Shown here piece after piece: positions 10,570 through 22,458 of a stretch of DNA of 64,000 bases. The DNA lies in NCBI GenBank assembly GCA_019828595.1, contig JAHQRK010000008.1:806001-870000 (forward strand), written 5' to 3'. The notes beneath the pieces are model-generated. The model saw nothing but the letters and a program-made list of their open reading frames with translations, was not told the DNA's origin and made no database searches. This stretch comes from Aphanomyces cochlioides. Lineage: Eukaryota; Oomycota; Saprolegniomycetes; Saprolegniales; Verrucalvaceae. Every line of letters starts with the position of its first letter. Positions within the stretch are counted from its first letter, which is position 1. The translations under genes were made by a program, and so were the position numbers.

Positions 10570-13500
10570 TTACACTCGATCTGGAATAGTTGTGTAGTCA
10601 CGACGGCGCAACATTTTGGCCCCGACTTTGATCAAGATGAAGAGCGTCAACAAAGTCATGAGACTCGTGGCAGTGACAACGGCAAACCAGAGCGCATTGT
10701 AATGTGAAGTGTTTTGATCGGACAAATCCACAGTGACTTGATTTTCTGTCGAAGTGAATGCATCCTTCAAACCAATGCCGTCATGCTGGCTGTCAATTGA
10801 CGCTGGATTTGTAGTTGATGATGAGGGTTTCACTTGAACGACTGCATCAGTGACATCAGGATCCCCAACCAAACGATGTTTTCGCCATTGAGTGCCTGGA
10901 ACAGACCAAACTTGAACGCTGTGGATTTTCAGCGCCGAGTCAATGCTTACAGTATGCCTACAGTTTCGTAAGCCTGACCTGCCCACGCTTAAAATAACGT
11001 ACCCGTCGTCAAGCGAGCGATTTGCCCACGAGGGCCACCATTGACTCTTAGCAGCGTAGAACTGCGTGTGGGGTTGGGCCTTGGACGTGGTATCCCATGG
11101 TTTCCCACTGTACTTGTCGAAATTGTAATGTGGAAGCTCACTCACGCCTCCGACGGCAGCTTGCACGACCAAATAAACTTCGTGCTTGAGGCTATAATGA
11201 AGATAAAATCGCGAATGTCATCTCAGCTTCATTGTACCTGTCTGGCGTCTCTCCTTGCCATAGAACGGTGGCTGGTGAGTCCAAATAGACTATGGTGGTG
11301 CTTTCGTTCCACACAATCCCATACGTGTGAGTCGATTGAGCCTCAATGTCGTTTTCTCGGACATCACATGACACGGAGCTATTGCATGAACCTGTATAAA
11401 TTTTGGAGCTTCCTGTATTTCCGTGGGCGACAACGACATCAAACCAACACGAAGCTGTCGATGGCACGAGTTGAATGCGTGGTAAGAGCCAGTCGCCACG
11501 GGGGAGCGTGGCTTTCACTTCAAGTCGACCATATCGCCATGTAAATGTTTCAGCTGTGCGAAAGGATGCACTGTGAATGGGGGGTGACATATCCCATGGC
11601 GTGCTCAAGTGGCCACATCCTCCGGCTGCTGCCGCTGTGCATTTACTGGGGAGATCTGTGCCCCACATGTCAATGTAGCCCTGTGTGAGAGACCATTTGC
11701 CGATAATGTCTTCGCTTAGTGTCGGTTGAAGCACCAGGGTATGATTTCGCACGTAACCTGTTTGACGGTGGTTCACGTAGACTTGAAATTCTCCATGGGG
11801 ACGCATCGTGATCTCTGGCTTCCAATGGCGCATTTCAAGCGTGGTAAAGTCGTCTGAAAAGAGCAACTTATCGGTCTCTTTCTCTGGTGACAATTCAAAA
11901 GCTCCATGATACGCCCATCGACTGGCTTCGCTCGTCGCCCACACGGAAATGTCTTGAATCTCGAACGATGCGCCATGACCAGCCCAAGTTGGATACCACG
12001 AGTCTTTTGCTGCTAAAAATGCTACACAAACGTACATCAGAAAAGAAGTCGCTTTGCACGTACTCTTCTTGTGAACAATGGCCGTGTCGTTCCACGGTTT
12101 GCCGGAAGTATCATCGTCGGGGTAGAAGCCGTCTGTGCCACCAACTCGCAATCCGACGCTTAAATAAAAGAGTTGGTCAAATGGGGCCTGATCTGGTCGA
12201 CCCGTCCATGGAGATGTGTCGTTGTCGCCCCACCGAGGATCCCACAGTGAACGCTTGCCAAATTTAGGAATGCGCGTGACCACATTATCCCGCGAATCAA
12301 AGTAAGTGTACAACTCATCTTCGTCCCAGTACAATCCAAAGAGATGGACATCATCATCGTCGAAGGAGGAAATTACATTGGGACCATGGGAGACATTGAA
12401 AGGCCCATACTGCACTCGACTTTGAAAGGCACAGGGGGTTCCTAAGGAGTTTATCTGAGACAACTACAACACTCCAGGAAACATACCATCGACAAGGACA
12501 ATTTCGCCCGACTGTGGCCATTCCCCATAGCTGTCATATTTAGGCAAGAGGCGAAAGACTGGTCGAAGCCACTGACCACGAGGCAATTTTGCTCGCAGTT
12601 CGACTCGCCCGTATCGAAAGCTAAAACTTTTTTCCGTGCGAATCATGGCTGAGATCACAGGAGGCAAGATGGTCGAGGCAGTGCCTGTTTGAAGGCATCC
12701 GTGGTTGAAGTTGGACGTGCATTGGGTTGCAGGTGTATCGCCCCAGAGGTCAATTGTCGAGTTGTCCAGTGAATCGACCAAGTCATTCAAAGTAGCATAG
12801 ATAAACAGCCGGCCATCTTTCACGTACGCATTCTCCCCCGTCGTCATGTGCATAAACGACGCTGTAGACGAGCCTGCCATCGAAATCTCGTGCTGCCATT
12901 TTGACAAATCCAACGTCGGCTGGTCAAACGTATCTTGGAAAATCAAATGCTCGTTGTTCGTCGTGTCGATTGTGTCGATTGAAGAAGCATCGTACTGCTG
13001 GATGGGATTCTTTGACTCTGTGAAAGTCGTCAACCCACGAATACCCCACACTTTGACACTGTCGATTTGCATGGCCGACATATCTGCGCTGCGAACACCA
13101 CCTTGGGTCCACGATGGAAACCATTTCTGCTTCTGATGGTAGAAATTCGCCGCTGGGTATGAATCATTTGTATGCCAAGGTTTTCCCCCTCGATCGTCGG
13201 GGAAATAGCCAGAATCCAAGAATCCTTTGGCAATCGACGTGCCGCCCACAGCTACATTCATGATCAAGTACATTTCCTGATCAAAAGGCGCGTTGATCGG
13301 TCCATCTTGGAAATTGTTGTACGAATCTAACGAACAAGTGAGGAAGCTATTCATTTCCGTGGCCCAAACCACTAGCATTCCATGCTTTGGCTTCGATACC
13401 AATATCCCAAAAGGACTTTTTGCCATAATCAGATACGCGAGTGACGACTTGGTCCGGCGTATCCACATAAGCATACATTTCTTCGTCGTCCTACGACCAC

Positions 13501-14343
13501 AATGAAGTAAAATTTACCTTAAAATCCGCCGACGTACCCAGTAAAAGCCAAACGTGTGGAATTCATTGCCATAACTTCGATTGTTAGGCAAGGCTTTTGT
13601 ATCATTGACAGCAAGAGGATATCCATCCTTGTTCCAAGCAGGACCAAAGTGGAAACATGCTGAAAAACGATTGTTTCCGATTGGATCCCCCTTGTCGTCC
13701 GTGTACATCGGCCCATTTCCTAAATTAATTCACGTCAGACGAGTGTTAATCCATCAAAGTCTACCCCGAGATTCCATAATGTCCAATTCACCAGACGAAG
13801 GCCATGGGCCATATCTGTTGTCTTTGGCCATCATCCAAATTCCTGGCCAGAGCCAGTCACCTTGTGGTAACTTGGTTTTCACTTCCACGCGGCCATATTT
13901 GAACGAAAAGCTCTCCATCGTTTGAACTCGCGCACTTTGAACAGGTGGAAGAATATCAAACCCATTGGCTTCTTTGCGACATCCAGCGAACTGCGGCGAG
14001 CTGCATGAACTGTAAGGTGATGTTCCTAACAATACAACATCAAAAATGTTGATGAACAAGCATCAGTACCCCATAGATCCATCACACCATGCTCAATACT
14101 ATCGCGGCCATAAGCTTCATCCGTCAGAGTCGCTCGCAAATGCAGTTTGCCATCCTTAACGTACGAGTTGTTGCGACTATTGACATAGACTTGGAATTCG
14201 CGATTGCCATTGCCCCCGAGGGTAATATCGTGTTTCCACACAGACAGATCAAAGTCGGAGTCGAAGTCGTCTTGAAAGATCAAGTATTCTTCCTTGGTCG
14301 ACGCCGCAGCAGCAAACAGGGCGGCGCTCACGAACAACCGCAT
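10570..14343 (-). CDS. Three-domain GH16 (laminarinase-like) membrane protein
   Basis: Nine exons join in frame: 14343-14070, 14025-13765, 13719-13538, 13490-13400, 13326-12487, 12441-12064, 12012-11238, 11191-11003 and 10957-10570. They encode 1,125 residues. The 51-bp intron at 12013-12063 and the 45-bp intron at 10958-11002 are multiples of three and could be retained. The ATG at 14343 opens a signal peptide (MRLFVSAALFAAAAS); another in-frame ATG lies at 14406. Three successive GH16 domains each contain F-x-D-x-F, D-L/M-W-G-T/D, F-x-Y-G-R-x-E and a C-terminal V-x-V-W strand. Only domain 1 has the catalytic E-L-D-I-M-E (13768-13792). Domain 2 reads E-I-V-L-V-D and domain 3 has lost all three acids. 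One membrane span (residues about 1,075-1,100) and a basic tail end the protein. It probably binds or cleaves beta-1,3-glucan at the cell surface. Confidence 0.9.
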
Positions 14344-15224
14344 TGCGTCCAACGGGTCCAAATGGTCAATGCTACAAGATCTCTTTTTGTGCATCCGTTG
14401 CTCCATATCTTCTCAATCTTAGTTGTTTCATATTTAAATATAATAGGTATTTATAGTCTTTCAATACAAATGATAAAAATTGTATTTAAATATATATTAT
14501 TATAGTAGCATGTTTGCTTTAAAATTCATTTAAGTACGATGAATTAATGCTATTAAATATTACAGGTCAAAGATGATAGTTCCAAGGTTTGCAAACTCCT
14601 CTTGCGACTAAATAAGTGAAGATTGCAATTATTTGCCTGATAACTCCTGCCGTAACTCAGGCTCTTCTTCAATCCTCACGGTTTACCAGATGTGATAGAA
14701 TGATTGCAAATTTCAGTTTAGCATCTTGGAGGATTGATAGACTGTGAACGATAGTAATTATGTAAGGCCAATTGCAGGTATATCGTTGAAACATCAAATC
14801 TGCAAATCAAGCTACGCAGCACTTTGTTTGGAGAAGTTTCCACCAATTACTGCAATTGCATTGCGACAGGTTACAGTTTTGCAAATACAGGCTAGATATT
14901 TGAACCAACATAGTTTGCGATGTGGCAGCGCACCGTTGGTTTGTTGTTGAATTTTCCCAGTCAACTCCAAGCACGTGTGAAAAATGCTGTCAATGAGCTG
15001 TCACTACTGAGATTATAAAATTGTACAGTGGATGATCTTAAGTTTAGACCTTTTAAGTCCGTGTTGAAGTGGGTGTTGATTCATTTCAATTTAATTGGAT
15101 AAAATAAATAATGCTTCCAACGTTCAGTTGGACAAATTAATGATAATTATTTAGTTTTTAATTGGTTTATGAACTTATTTTCTACCAATTAAAATATTTA
15201 TTTGTCTGTGAAGGTTGTTGCAGC
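14344..15224. other. AT-rich divergent promoter region
   Basis: About 880 bp between the divergent GH16 and AT-hook genes. It is strongly AT-rich (especially 14,430-14,560 and 15,090-15,200). No gene, RNA or repeat was recognised. Confidence 0.45.
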
Positions 15225-16346
15225 ATGGTGTCTGCGGCGGCACGCGTCGAAATGCTGGAAGCCATACAGTTCCTGGAGCGCCAAATCAAGGGACTGAAAG
15301 CCAACGAAAAAGAATTTATTGAAGAACTTGATGCAATGATCGACTCGTCCGAAGTTCCACTGGAAGATGTACTTGTTTTGCCACAATCCAAGTTTCCACA
15401 TTCGTTTGCGCTATGGAATCGCGTCGGCCCGACGATACCTCCAGGTCTCGTGCAAGCATATTATGCGTATAAAGCCGAGCGACAAGAAGTATGTCATATT
15501 ATCCAACGGAACTTGCATGATGTTGTTGCTGTAGGTGGCCAAATCTACAAGCAGTCCATCCACTCCTATAGAAAGTCAAGAAGCACCAGAAGTCAAGGCA
15601 CTCACTATTACCACGCAATGTTGTGTGCTTACGACTGCCTTAGGATGAGCCTTCTCCCACGAAGAAAGAAGAGGAAAAAGTCAACACACCCCAACGATCG
15701 TCAACTCGTATTCGCATAAAACAAAGTCTGTGGAGTCCTCTAGGATAATCGCAGTCTCAATCGGTATCTTCATAGGCAATGCCGCTTCCTCGCCGTCAAA
15801 AGCATCACCCAAGCCTCAAGAAAGCAGTATTCCAGATGACAATGACAAAGACGACGATGATGGTGATAGCGAATCCGACATGAATGCACCCCTCGTCAAT
15901 CTTCGCAAGCGCAAGGAGGTATGCTCGGAAGACTTGCGTGTTAGTCATGTTTCGTAGAATTTGCCCAAAGATACCGACGACGAGGAAGAGGATGCGCCGC
16001 CTGCGGCGAAACGTACGTGTACATTTCTGGAGATTTTACAACTTGATGACCAGGGCGAGTCGGACGTCCTAGAAAACGACCACCAGTCGTGGCGACACGT
16101 GTGTCGGCAAGGCATTCCTCTGCAAAGGAAGAAGATAAACCAACAACTGCCACTCGTGGCCGCAAGGCAAAGAAGAAACCTGTTGAGGTACGCAACTGAC
16201 GCTCAGGCAAGCAAATTTATTGTTTGGAATAGGAGGAAGTGGATGAAGATGTTACTCCGACTCGACGCAAATCATCTCGCCGCCTTGTGACTGCTCAAAG
16301 CACCACAAAGGCCGGAAAGAAAAAGAAGCTGCAAGATAGCGATTAA
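15225..16346 (+). CDS. AT-hook nuclear protein (seven exons)
   Basis: Exons 15225-15488, 15535-15591, 15644-15725, 15776-15918, 15958-16012, 16054-16187 and 16233-16346 join in frame to 282 residues. The introns are 39-52 bp with GT-AG ends. Residues 1-45 look like a short coiled coil (LEAIQFLERQIKGLKANEKE). The middle is rich in Ser, Pro, Glu and long Asp/Glu runs. Splicing between exons 5 and 6 creates KRRVGRPRKRPP, a classic AT-hook core (GRP flanked by basic residues), and a second basic patch near TRGRKAKKKP is weaker. This composition indicates a chromatin- or DNA-associated protein acting in the nucleus. No enzymatic domain is visible and no specific family name is justified. Confidence 0.8.
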
Positions 16347-17818
16347 GCGAAGAACCTGAGGCTATTTCCCCTTGTCATTGTGTCGCAGTGACCTCGTTGT
16401 CGCTGGAACTTCCCATGATCAATGTAAAGAGCACAAAATTGAGTCTCGCACCGAAATTCAGCCATGACTAACGCAGCGGTAACATTTGACAATTCCTCTT
16501 GACAGGCCACGCTTTCATATCGACGCGTAGTGCAGGGGGACGTCGGGGGACTTCGCTCGTGGAGGAACTTTGTTCTTGTTTGCAATGCCTGGTCAAACAA
16601 GATTCCTCTTATAAGCGAATGTTCTGAATAGTAAATTCAATATCAACCATCCAACCATCAAAATCCAAAGGTATTCATTTTGAAGGTTTCTTCAGGTTTT
16701 TAGAACCAACTTCTGGAGTTCGCCTGAAACGGAGCATCCTTTGGAATGCAACAACTAAGCGAGGGCATTCTACCTGCTTTTGTGACTTTACAGCGTGACT
16801 GGGTTTACTTAATTGGCTGTCATCGCTGTTCAAATATTTCATTCAAGATCTCACATCCAAACGTAGGGGCAAGTAAATTTTCATTCTCCAGTGAATTCGT
16901 CCATCTGAATCATCACAACAGTGTGTTCATAACCCCCCAGTAGGTTCCCCTGGCTCCCGTCGTTGTGAACGCCTCTCATGACCAGCGTATTAATCCTTGC
17001 TTCACTTATGTTAAATATATCTGTATGAGAGCCACGTTTGTCGTCTCAACTCAATTTTTTCAATCAGCGTGGTGTGAACATGTCGTTTAATTGGATCGAT
17101 GTTGAATCAAGACCTGCGGTGTTGTCTCGGACGAAGATAATGAACTGGTTGGATGGAGTCATACTCAAACCCAGCATTTTGGCGCTAATGCCATGAAATG
17201 TTGAATTTGACAGTTTATACTTTTTGACAGTATTCATGTTGGAGTGTGTGGTGCATTGTGGAAGAATGTTCGATATGAACATGAGGTGCACGTCGCTTTG
17301 AATCTTTCCAGTGGATGCGACACTTGGACAATCCTCTACCAGCACGCCAATCGATCAATCGATGGCCGCAATCTGACCAGATTTCAGATGGACAACATGT
17401 GTGGCAATGAAGACGGCCGAAGTCTTGGTGTTGTGGTATAAATGCTCTGGACGACTAACAAACTCTACGGACTATAGACGATTCAATACAGAATAACTTG
17501 TCCTAGCTGTACTATCTACTAATATAGAATAACTTTCACAGTTCATACATTCTATGGCTTGGTCAAAGAGAAGCTCGCCATGAATTCTGGACGCTGGACG
17601 CTGGGTACGTGGATGAACCAAGCAACCCCATGGTTCGGTGAACATTTCAGAAGAATTCGTCAGAGACAACAACGTCCATTACGACGAGCTACGAGTCTTC
17701 GTGAGCCTTCGTCAACACAGTAGCACTTCAATGCCTTGTGATGAACGCATGAGAAGAATGCAAACATCGCGACGCCCTCGTTCGAGTAAATCATTCTGCA
17801 ATTCACTCGATCCAAGCA
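16347..17818. other. Intergenic region, no gene recognised
   Basis: Only short scattered open frames. The segment 17,697-17,760, upstream of the first elicitin-like gene, is similar to 19,281-19,343 upstream of the second copy; this is the only repeat noted. Confidence 0.45.
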
Positions 17819-18658
17819 ATGAAGTTCGCAGCTCTCCTCTCGATCGCCTCCGTCGTGGCTCAAGCCCCTGCCCCTTGCACTGAAAAGCAAGCCGGTGTTG
17901 TCGTTGCCGCTGTGAACGCCTCCACCAACTTGGCCGGATGCACCCAAGACTCGGGCTTCAACTGGTTGACGTTCTTCACCACCGACGCCATCCCCACCGA
18001 CGCTCAAGCCACTGCCTCCCTCGCCTCCAAGAGCTGTTTGGCCTTGGTCGGTGAAGCCAACGGCCTCAAGTTGGAATCGTGCACGTTGTGGAACAACGAC
18101 TTGGCGAAGCTTGTGACGGAAGATCCTGTGGCGTGGATCAAGGCCAAGTCGTCGGCTGTCAAGTCTTCCAACTCGACGTTCGCTGCTTGCACTGCTGAAC
18201 AAGCCGGCGTTGTGGTGTCGGCCGTGAACGCCTCGACGAACTTGGCTGGTTGCACCAAGGACTCTGGCTTCAACTGGTTGACGTTCTTCACGACGAACGC
18301 GATCCCCACTGACGCTCAAGCTACGGCTTCGTTGGCGTCGAAGAGCTGCTTGGCTTTGGTGGGCGAAGCCAACGGTCTCAAGTTGCAACCTTGCCAATTG
18401 TGGAACAACGACTTGTCCAAGTTGGTGACGCAAGACCCCGTTGCGTGGATCAAGGCCAAGTCTTCCGCTTTGTCCAACTCGACTTCTTCGACTGCTACTC
18501 CTAGCTCGTCTTCGAACTCGACTTCTTCGACTGCTGCTCCTAGCTCGTCTTCGAACGCGACGACGACGACTGCTGCTCCAACGACGACCCCGAAATCTTC
18601 TGCTTCGGGTGTTGTTGTCAGTCTCGCCGCCGTCGTGATCGCCTTGGTCATGCAATAA
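17819..18658 (+). CDS. Two-domain elicitin-like GPI protein, copy 1
   Basis: Intronless, 279 residues. A signal peptide (MKFAALLSIASVVAQA) is followed by two elicitin-like domains (about residues 20-112 and 120-212). Each has the hallmark C-(x)~20-C-T-x-D-S-G-F spacing and a P-T-x-x-Q segment; elicitins typically show C-S-x-D-S-G-Y and P-T-x-x-Q. Each domain has four cysteines instead of the usual six. A Ser/Thr-rich, Ala-rich region (about 215-258) and a hydrophobic C-terminus (VVVSLAAVVIALVMQ) with no basic tail suggest a GPI anchor. Canonical elicitins are oomycete extracellular sterol/lipid-binding proteins; whether this four-Cys form binds lipid is unknown. A near-identical copy lies 1.6 kb downstream. 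Confidence 0.82.
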   Translation: MKFAALLSIASVVAQAPAPCTEKQAGVVVAAVNASTNLAGCTQDSGFNWLTFFTTDAIPTDAQATASLASKSCLALVGEANGLKLESCTLWNNDLAKLVTEDPVAWIKAKSSAVKSSNSTFAACTAEQAGVVVSAVNASTNLAGCTKDSGFNWLTFFTTNAIPTDAQATASLASKSCLALVGEANGLKLQPCQLWNNDLSKLVTQDPVAWIKAKSSALSNSTSSTATPSSSSNSTSSTAAPSSSSNATTTTAAPTTTPKSSASGVVVSLAAVVIALVMQ

Positions 18659-19401
18659 ACATACATAATTGAGTTCATGGGTTTTCGTCATTACATCTGA
18701 CTCCTGCTTCGCTAACGTTAGCTGCTATGATGAATCTAATGACAATCGCTGAATAAATCAACCCGACGCCAAGGTGACAAATTGTCACCTCGCTGTAAGT
18801 ATGGGTTGCTTGTCTGCTTAGAGATCTATCCCCCTTTGGCGAAAGTTCCTAACGTGCAAAGACAAGGCAGCCCAGCCGTGGCCCTGTCGTGTGAATCCTC
18901 CATGAACACATCTACCAACATGTCTGACGATGGTTATCGTTGGTTTCTTCTCATTTTCCTGTCGAGTGACAAGTGGCACTCTCCCATTGTCGCACCTGGT
19001 CTTGTCAAATCCCACCACTGGCTATTCCCAACGCTCGACGTGAACTAGCGATAGTTCACGATGGATCAATGGCCAGGGAAGGTCAAATGCGATGCACTGC
19101 ATTGGTCTCCTCTGGTTGCCACATCTTGTTCTTCTCCTGAGGACGGACCAGCTTGTCTCAATCGGCGATGATCCAGCGAGGATGCTACTCTATTGGTGCT
19201 TGTGTCACTGCATGGTGCAACGTAGTCCATCCATGAAGAGATCGCTAGAGACATCCAGGTGCATTACAAAAAATCGATAACTTCGTGAGCCTTCGTCAAC
19301 AGAGTAGCACTTCAACTTGTAAGATGAACGCATGAGAAGAATGCTTCGTGGAAAGCACCGTGGATCGAGAAAATCACTTTTCAATTCTCCCCATCCGCGC
19401 A
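18659..19401. other. Spacer between elicitin-like copies
   Basis: No coding feature. It contains the promoter of copy 2. A stretch at 19,281-19,343 resembles the upstream sequence of copy 1, whereas the rest of the spacer does not. Confidence 0.45.
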
Positions 19402-20241
19402 ATGAAGTTCGCAGCTCTCCTCTCGATCGCCTCCGTCGTGGCTCAAGCCCCTGCCCCTTGCACTGAAAAGCAAGCCGGTGTTGTCATTGCCGCTGTGAAC
19501 GCCTCCACCAACTTGGCCGGATGCACCCAAGACTCGGGCTTCAACTGGTTGACGTTCTTCACCACCGATGCCATCCCCACCGACGCTCAAGCCACTGCCT
19601 CCCTCGCCTCCAAGAGCTGTTTGGCCTTGGTCGGTGAAGCCAACGGCCTCAAGTTGGAATCGTGCACGTTGTGGAACAACGACTTGGCGAAGCTTGTGAC
19701 GGAAGATCCTGTGGCGTGGATCAAGGCCAAGTCGTCGGCTGTCAAGTCTTCCAACTCGACGTTCGCTGCTTGCACTGCTGAACAAGCCGGCGTTGTGGTG
19801 TCGGCCGTGAACGCCTCGACGAACTTGGCTGGTTGCACCAAGGACTCTGGCTTCAACTGGTTGACGTTCTTCACGACGAACGCGATCCCCACTGACGCTC
19901 AAGCTACGGCTTCGTTGGCGTCGAAGAGCTGCTTGGCTTTGGTGGGCGAAGCCAACGGTCTCAAGTTGCAACCTTGCCAATTGTGGAACAACGACTTGTC
20001 CAAGTTGGTGACGCAAGACCCCGTTGCGTGGATCAAGGCCAAGTCTTCCGCTTTGTCCAACTCGACTTCTTCGACTGCTACTCCTAGCTCGTCTTCGAAC
20101 TCGACTTCTTCGACTGCTGCTCCTAGCTCGTCTTCGAACGCGACGACGACGACTGCTGCTCCAACGACGACCCCGAAATCTTCTGCTTCGGGTGTTGTTG
20201 TCAGTCTCGCCGCCGTCGTGATCGCCTTGGTCATGCAATAA
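19402..20241 (+). CDS. Two-domain elicitin-like GPI protein, copy 2
   Basis: Same 279-residue architecture as the copy at 17,819: signal peptide, two four-cysteine elicitin-like domains, Ser/Thr-rich stalk and a GPI-type hydrophobic tail. By eye it differs at only two nucleotides, one changing a Val to Ile near residue 29 and one silent in an Asp codon. The frame is open 18 codons upstream to another ATG, but the start at 19402 is chosen because it begins the signal peptide and matches copy 1. Similarity to copy 1 stops abruptly at both the start and stop codons. Confidence 0.82.
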   Translation: MKFAALLSIASVVAQAPAPCTEKQAGVVIAAVNASTNLAGCTQDSGFNWLTFFTTDAIPTDAQATASLASKSCLALVGEANGLKLESCTLWNNDLAKLVTEDPVAWIKAKSSAVKSSNSTFAACTAEQAGVVVSAVNASTNLAGCTKDSGFNWLTFFTTNAIPTDAQATASLASKSCLALVGEANGLKLQPCQLWNNDLSKLVTQDPVAWIKAKSSALSNSTSSTATPSSSSNSTSSTAAPSSSSNATTTTAAPTTTPKSSASGVVVSLAAVVIALVMQ

Positions 20242-20717
20242 GTCTGATTTAACTGAGAGAATCTTATTTGTCCACTCTAAATCTTATCGTTTATGGGTTT
20301 ACACATGTGTCAAACTCGTGTTGGGCGCTCACATTCAAACAAAGACTGTCTTCTGCACTTTTATCGTGAAATACATGAAAGCTTGGTGTCAGTCTTTCTC
20401 CAATATTGAAGTAATGGCTGATATTACAAGGGGCACCCAAGAGTTGGTATGCAGTCCCTATTCTAATATGAATGATGCGGTGCTTGACAGTCGCCAAGAT
20501 GACAGATAACTGAGACAAGTTCTTGTGTGCTAATGAAACTGCCAGTGCGAAACCGACGTTAGAAAGTGATCATCATGTCCGATGAGGTGATGCTCATGCA
20601 TTTATCCTTGCCTCATGGTCGAGCTACTTAGGAAACGAAAAGTGACGTGGAAGAAGCTAAGACTGACGAGGTAAATTCTTAGGCAGAGCTTCTGAATACG
20701 TCGTGAAATTAGATTAA
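20242..20717. other. Intergenic, no gene recognised
   Basis: Short unconvincing frames only; it contains the promoter region of the Tudor-like gene. Confidence 0.45.
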
Positions 20718-22458
20718 ATGGGCTATCGGTCAAAGAGTCCAAGTCCAGGATACAACCGACTTGGGTCTGACAACTTCATTTCAAGTTGTTCTTACAAGAA
20801 TGGTATCTGGATAGAGAAGTGGACAAAGGCAAAGATTGTGCGAGTCCATCGAAATGGGAATGTGACTGTCAAGTACTCGACTGGTGAAAAGGAAAACAAT
20901 GTAGCCCCAAAGCGACTTAAACAAAAACAAGAAAGCAAGAGCGTGGTGCGATCCATCCTTTGTATCGTCAAATAACCTTTAAGGTGAACGTAGGAGAAGG
21001 AAGACACAAGTGAAACACCAAAGCGGCGTCAGAGTAAGTACGAGTTGATCAGCAATATTATAATATCGTTAGAGGACAAACATGCGAGGTGGCACAAGCA
21101 GGAGAGAGTCTTGTTCAATGTGGATGGAGTACAAAAGACGGGCAAACTTATCGCTGTGCGCAAAGACGACTGCGATATCGAGCACGATAGTGATGCCGAT
21201 CACATTTCAAACAATGTTAACCTCGACGAAATCCAAGGTAATGAGCTACACTAGTATATCTTGACTGTAACAAACTGCAGCGCTTCGATGGTGGCATCGC
21301 TTGTATGTACCGAAGACAAGATTTAAGATTCAAGCTAAAGTACGCTACATTGACCGCAAAGGACGTTCCCATGACGGTGCTATCGTGTCTGTCACCCCAT
21401 TCTTCTATTAACATTGACTAGGCACTATTATCAAACGGCATCGTGACAACACTTACGACATTCGCCACTTGAGCGACAATGAAACTGAGATCGAAAATGT
21501 CTCCATCCAAGATATCGAGACCCTTTCAGTGTGGCATCAGTTTGCGACCAGGTTAGTTGTATTTTCAGACTCTACTTTCGAAGCATTTACATCATGATCA
21601 AAAGGATTGGCCAATGCCTTAGTCATGGTTTTCTCCGAGTCGGGAGCCTTGTCCAATTTAAACGAGAGGGATCTTCGTGGAAAGAAGGCACAGTGAAAAA
21701 AGGTTAGTAGGAAAATTTATTAGGTTGGGTTTGACCTATTTTCAGTGCACGCTGATGGCAAGTACACAATTGAGTACTGTGACAGCGAGACTGAAGAACT
21801 ACAAGTTGTCAAAATTCCATCTGCAAGTATTCGTCGACAACTCCTTCCTTTTGCTGGATTGGGACTCGCATCGTCATTAGAGCTACACGACGGTAGAATT
21901 CAGACAAGGACCAAACCAACAATGTACATAGGCATGCGCGTCGAAGTTACATGCAACAAGGACGACCGAGAGCTCATCAAACTCGGCGAGATTGTGCGAA
22001 CTCACTCGGACGAGACAAAATGCATTCGGTATTAATTCGAGTTCGCAGTTGAGTGATACATGTATATTTCAGATTCGACGATGGAAAGATTGAAAAGCAC
22101 GTCCTTCCGAGTAGACTACGTGCCTCGATAATGTCGCTGGCAATTGGAACGAAGGTTTTGATAGTAATTTCCAAGGGATCTTCAATTCTGCCAAGGTTGA
22201 CGTGACTGTTGAAACAAACACTGCTTTTCGATGTGTGCAGCCCAAATCCGGCACAATTGCATGGATCCATCAGGATTTTTCTAGCGTAGTTTTGGCCATT
22301 TCCGAAGAGGACGATGAGAAGACTATGAATTTTTGCCCTGATATTCCAGTATGATTACGCCTTTATTAGGATAATATTATTCGTGCTTTTCATAGGTTGA
22401 AGCTTTGCGCCTCCATGGGTATGATCTTTCACTCGAAGGTTTTACGTATGCTGTTTGA
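20718..22458 (+). CDS. Protein with six Tudor-like repeats (ten exons)
   Basis: Exons, joined in frame by GT-AG introns of 39-53 bp: 20718-20945, 20994-21033, 21073-21237, 21281-21376, 21422-21551, 21605-21702, 21746-22028, 22073-22154, 22196-22348 and 22396-22458. Exon 1 could instead end at 20942. About six repeats follow the Tudor/Agenet pattern G-x-x-V-x-x-x-x-x-x-W/x-x-x-G-x-I/V-x-x-x-x-x-D-x-x-Y-x-I-x-Y/F-x-D-G/S-E-x-E-x-x-V. Examples are WTKAKIVRVHRNGNVTVKYS, DGTIIKRHRDNTYDIRHLSD, WKEGTVKKVHADGKYTIEY and IRFDDGKIEKHV. Tudor-type barrels usually read methylated Lys or Arg, or nucleic acid; the ligand here is unknown. The proposed stop (TGA 22456-22458) directly abuts the next gene's coding sequence. 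An alternative splice at 22,419 would fuse the two. Confidence 0.65.

Noticed and set aside
17660..18691. 343-codon minus-strand open frame opposite the first elicitin-like gene (same opposite the second)
   Set aside because: An antisense shadow caused by biased codon use. It is Arg/Gly/Ser-rich without any domain, and the plus strand has a signal peptide and cysteine pattern.
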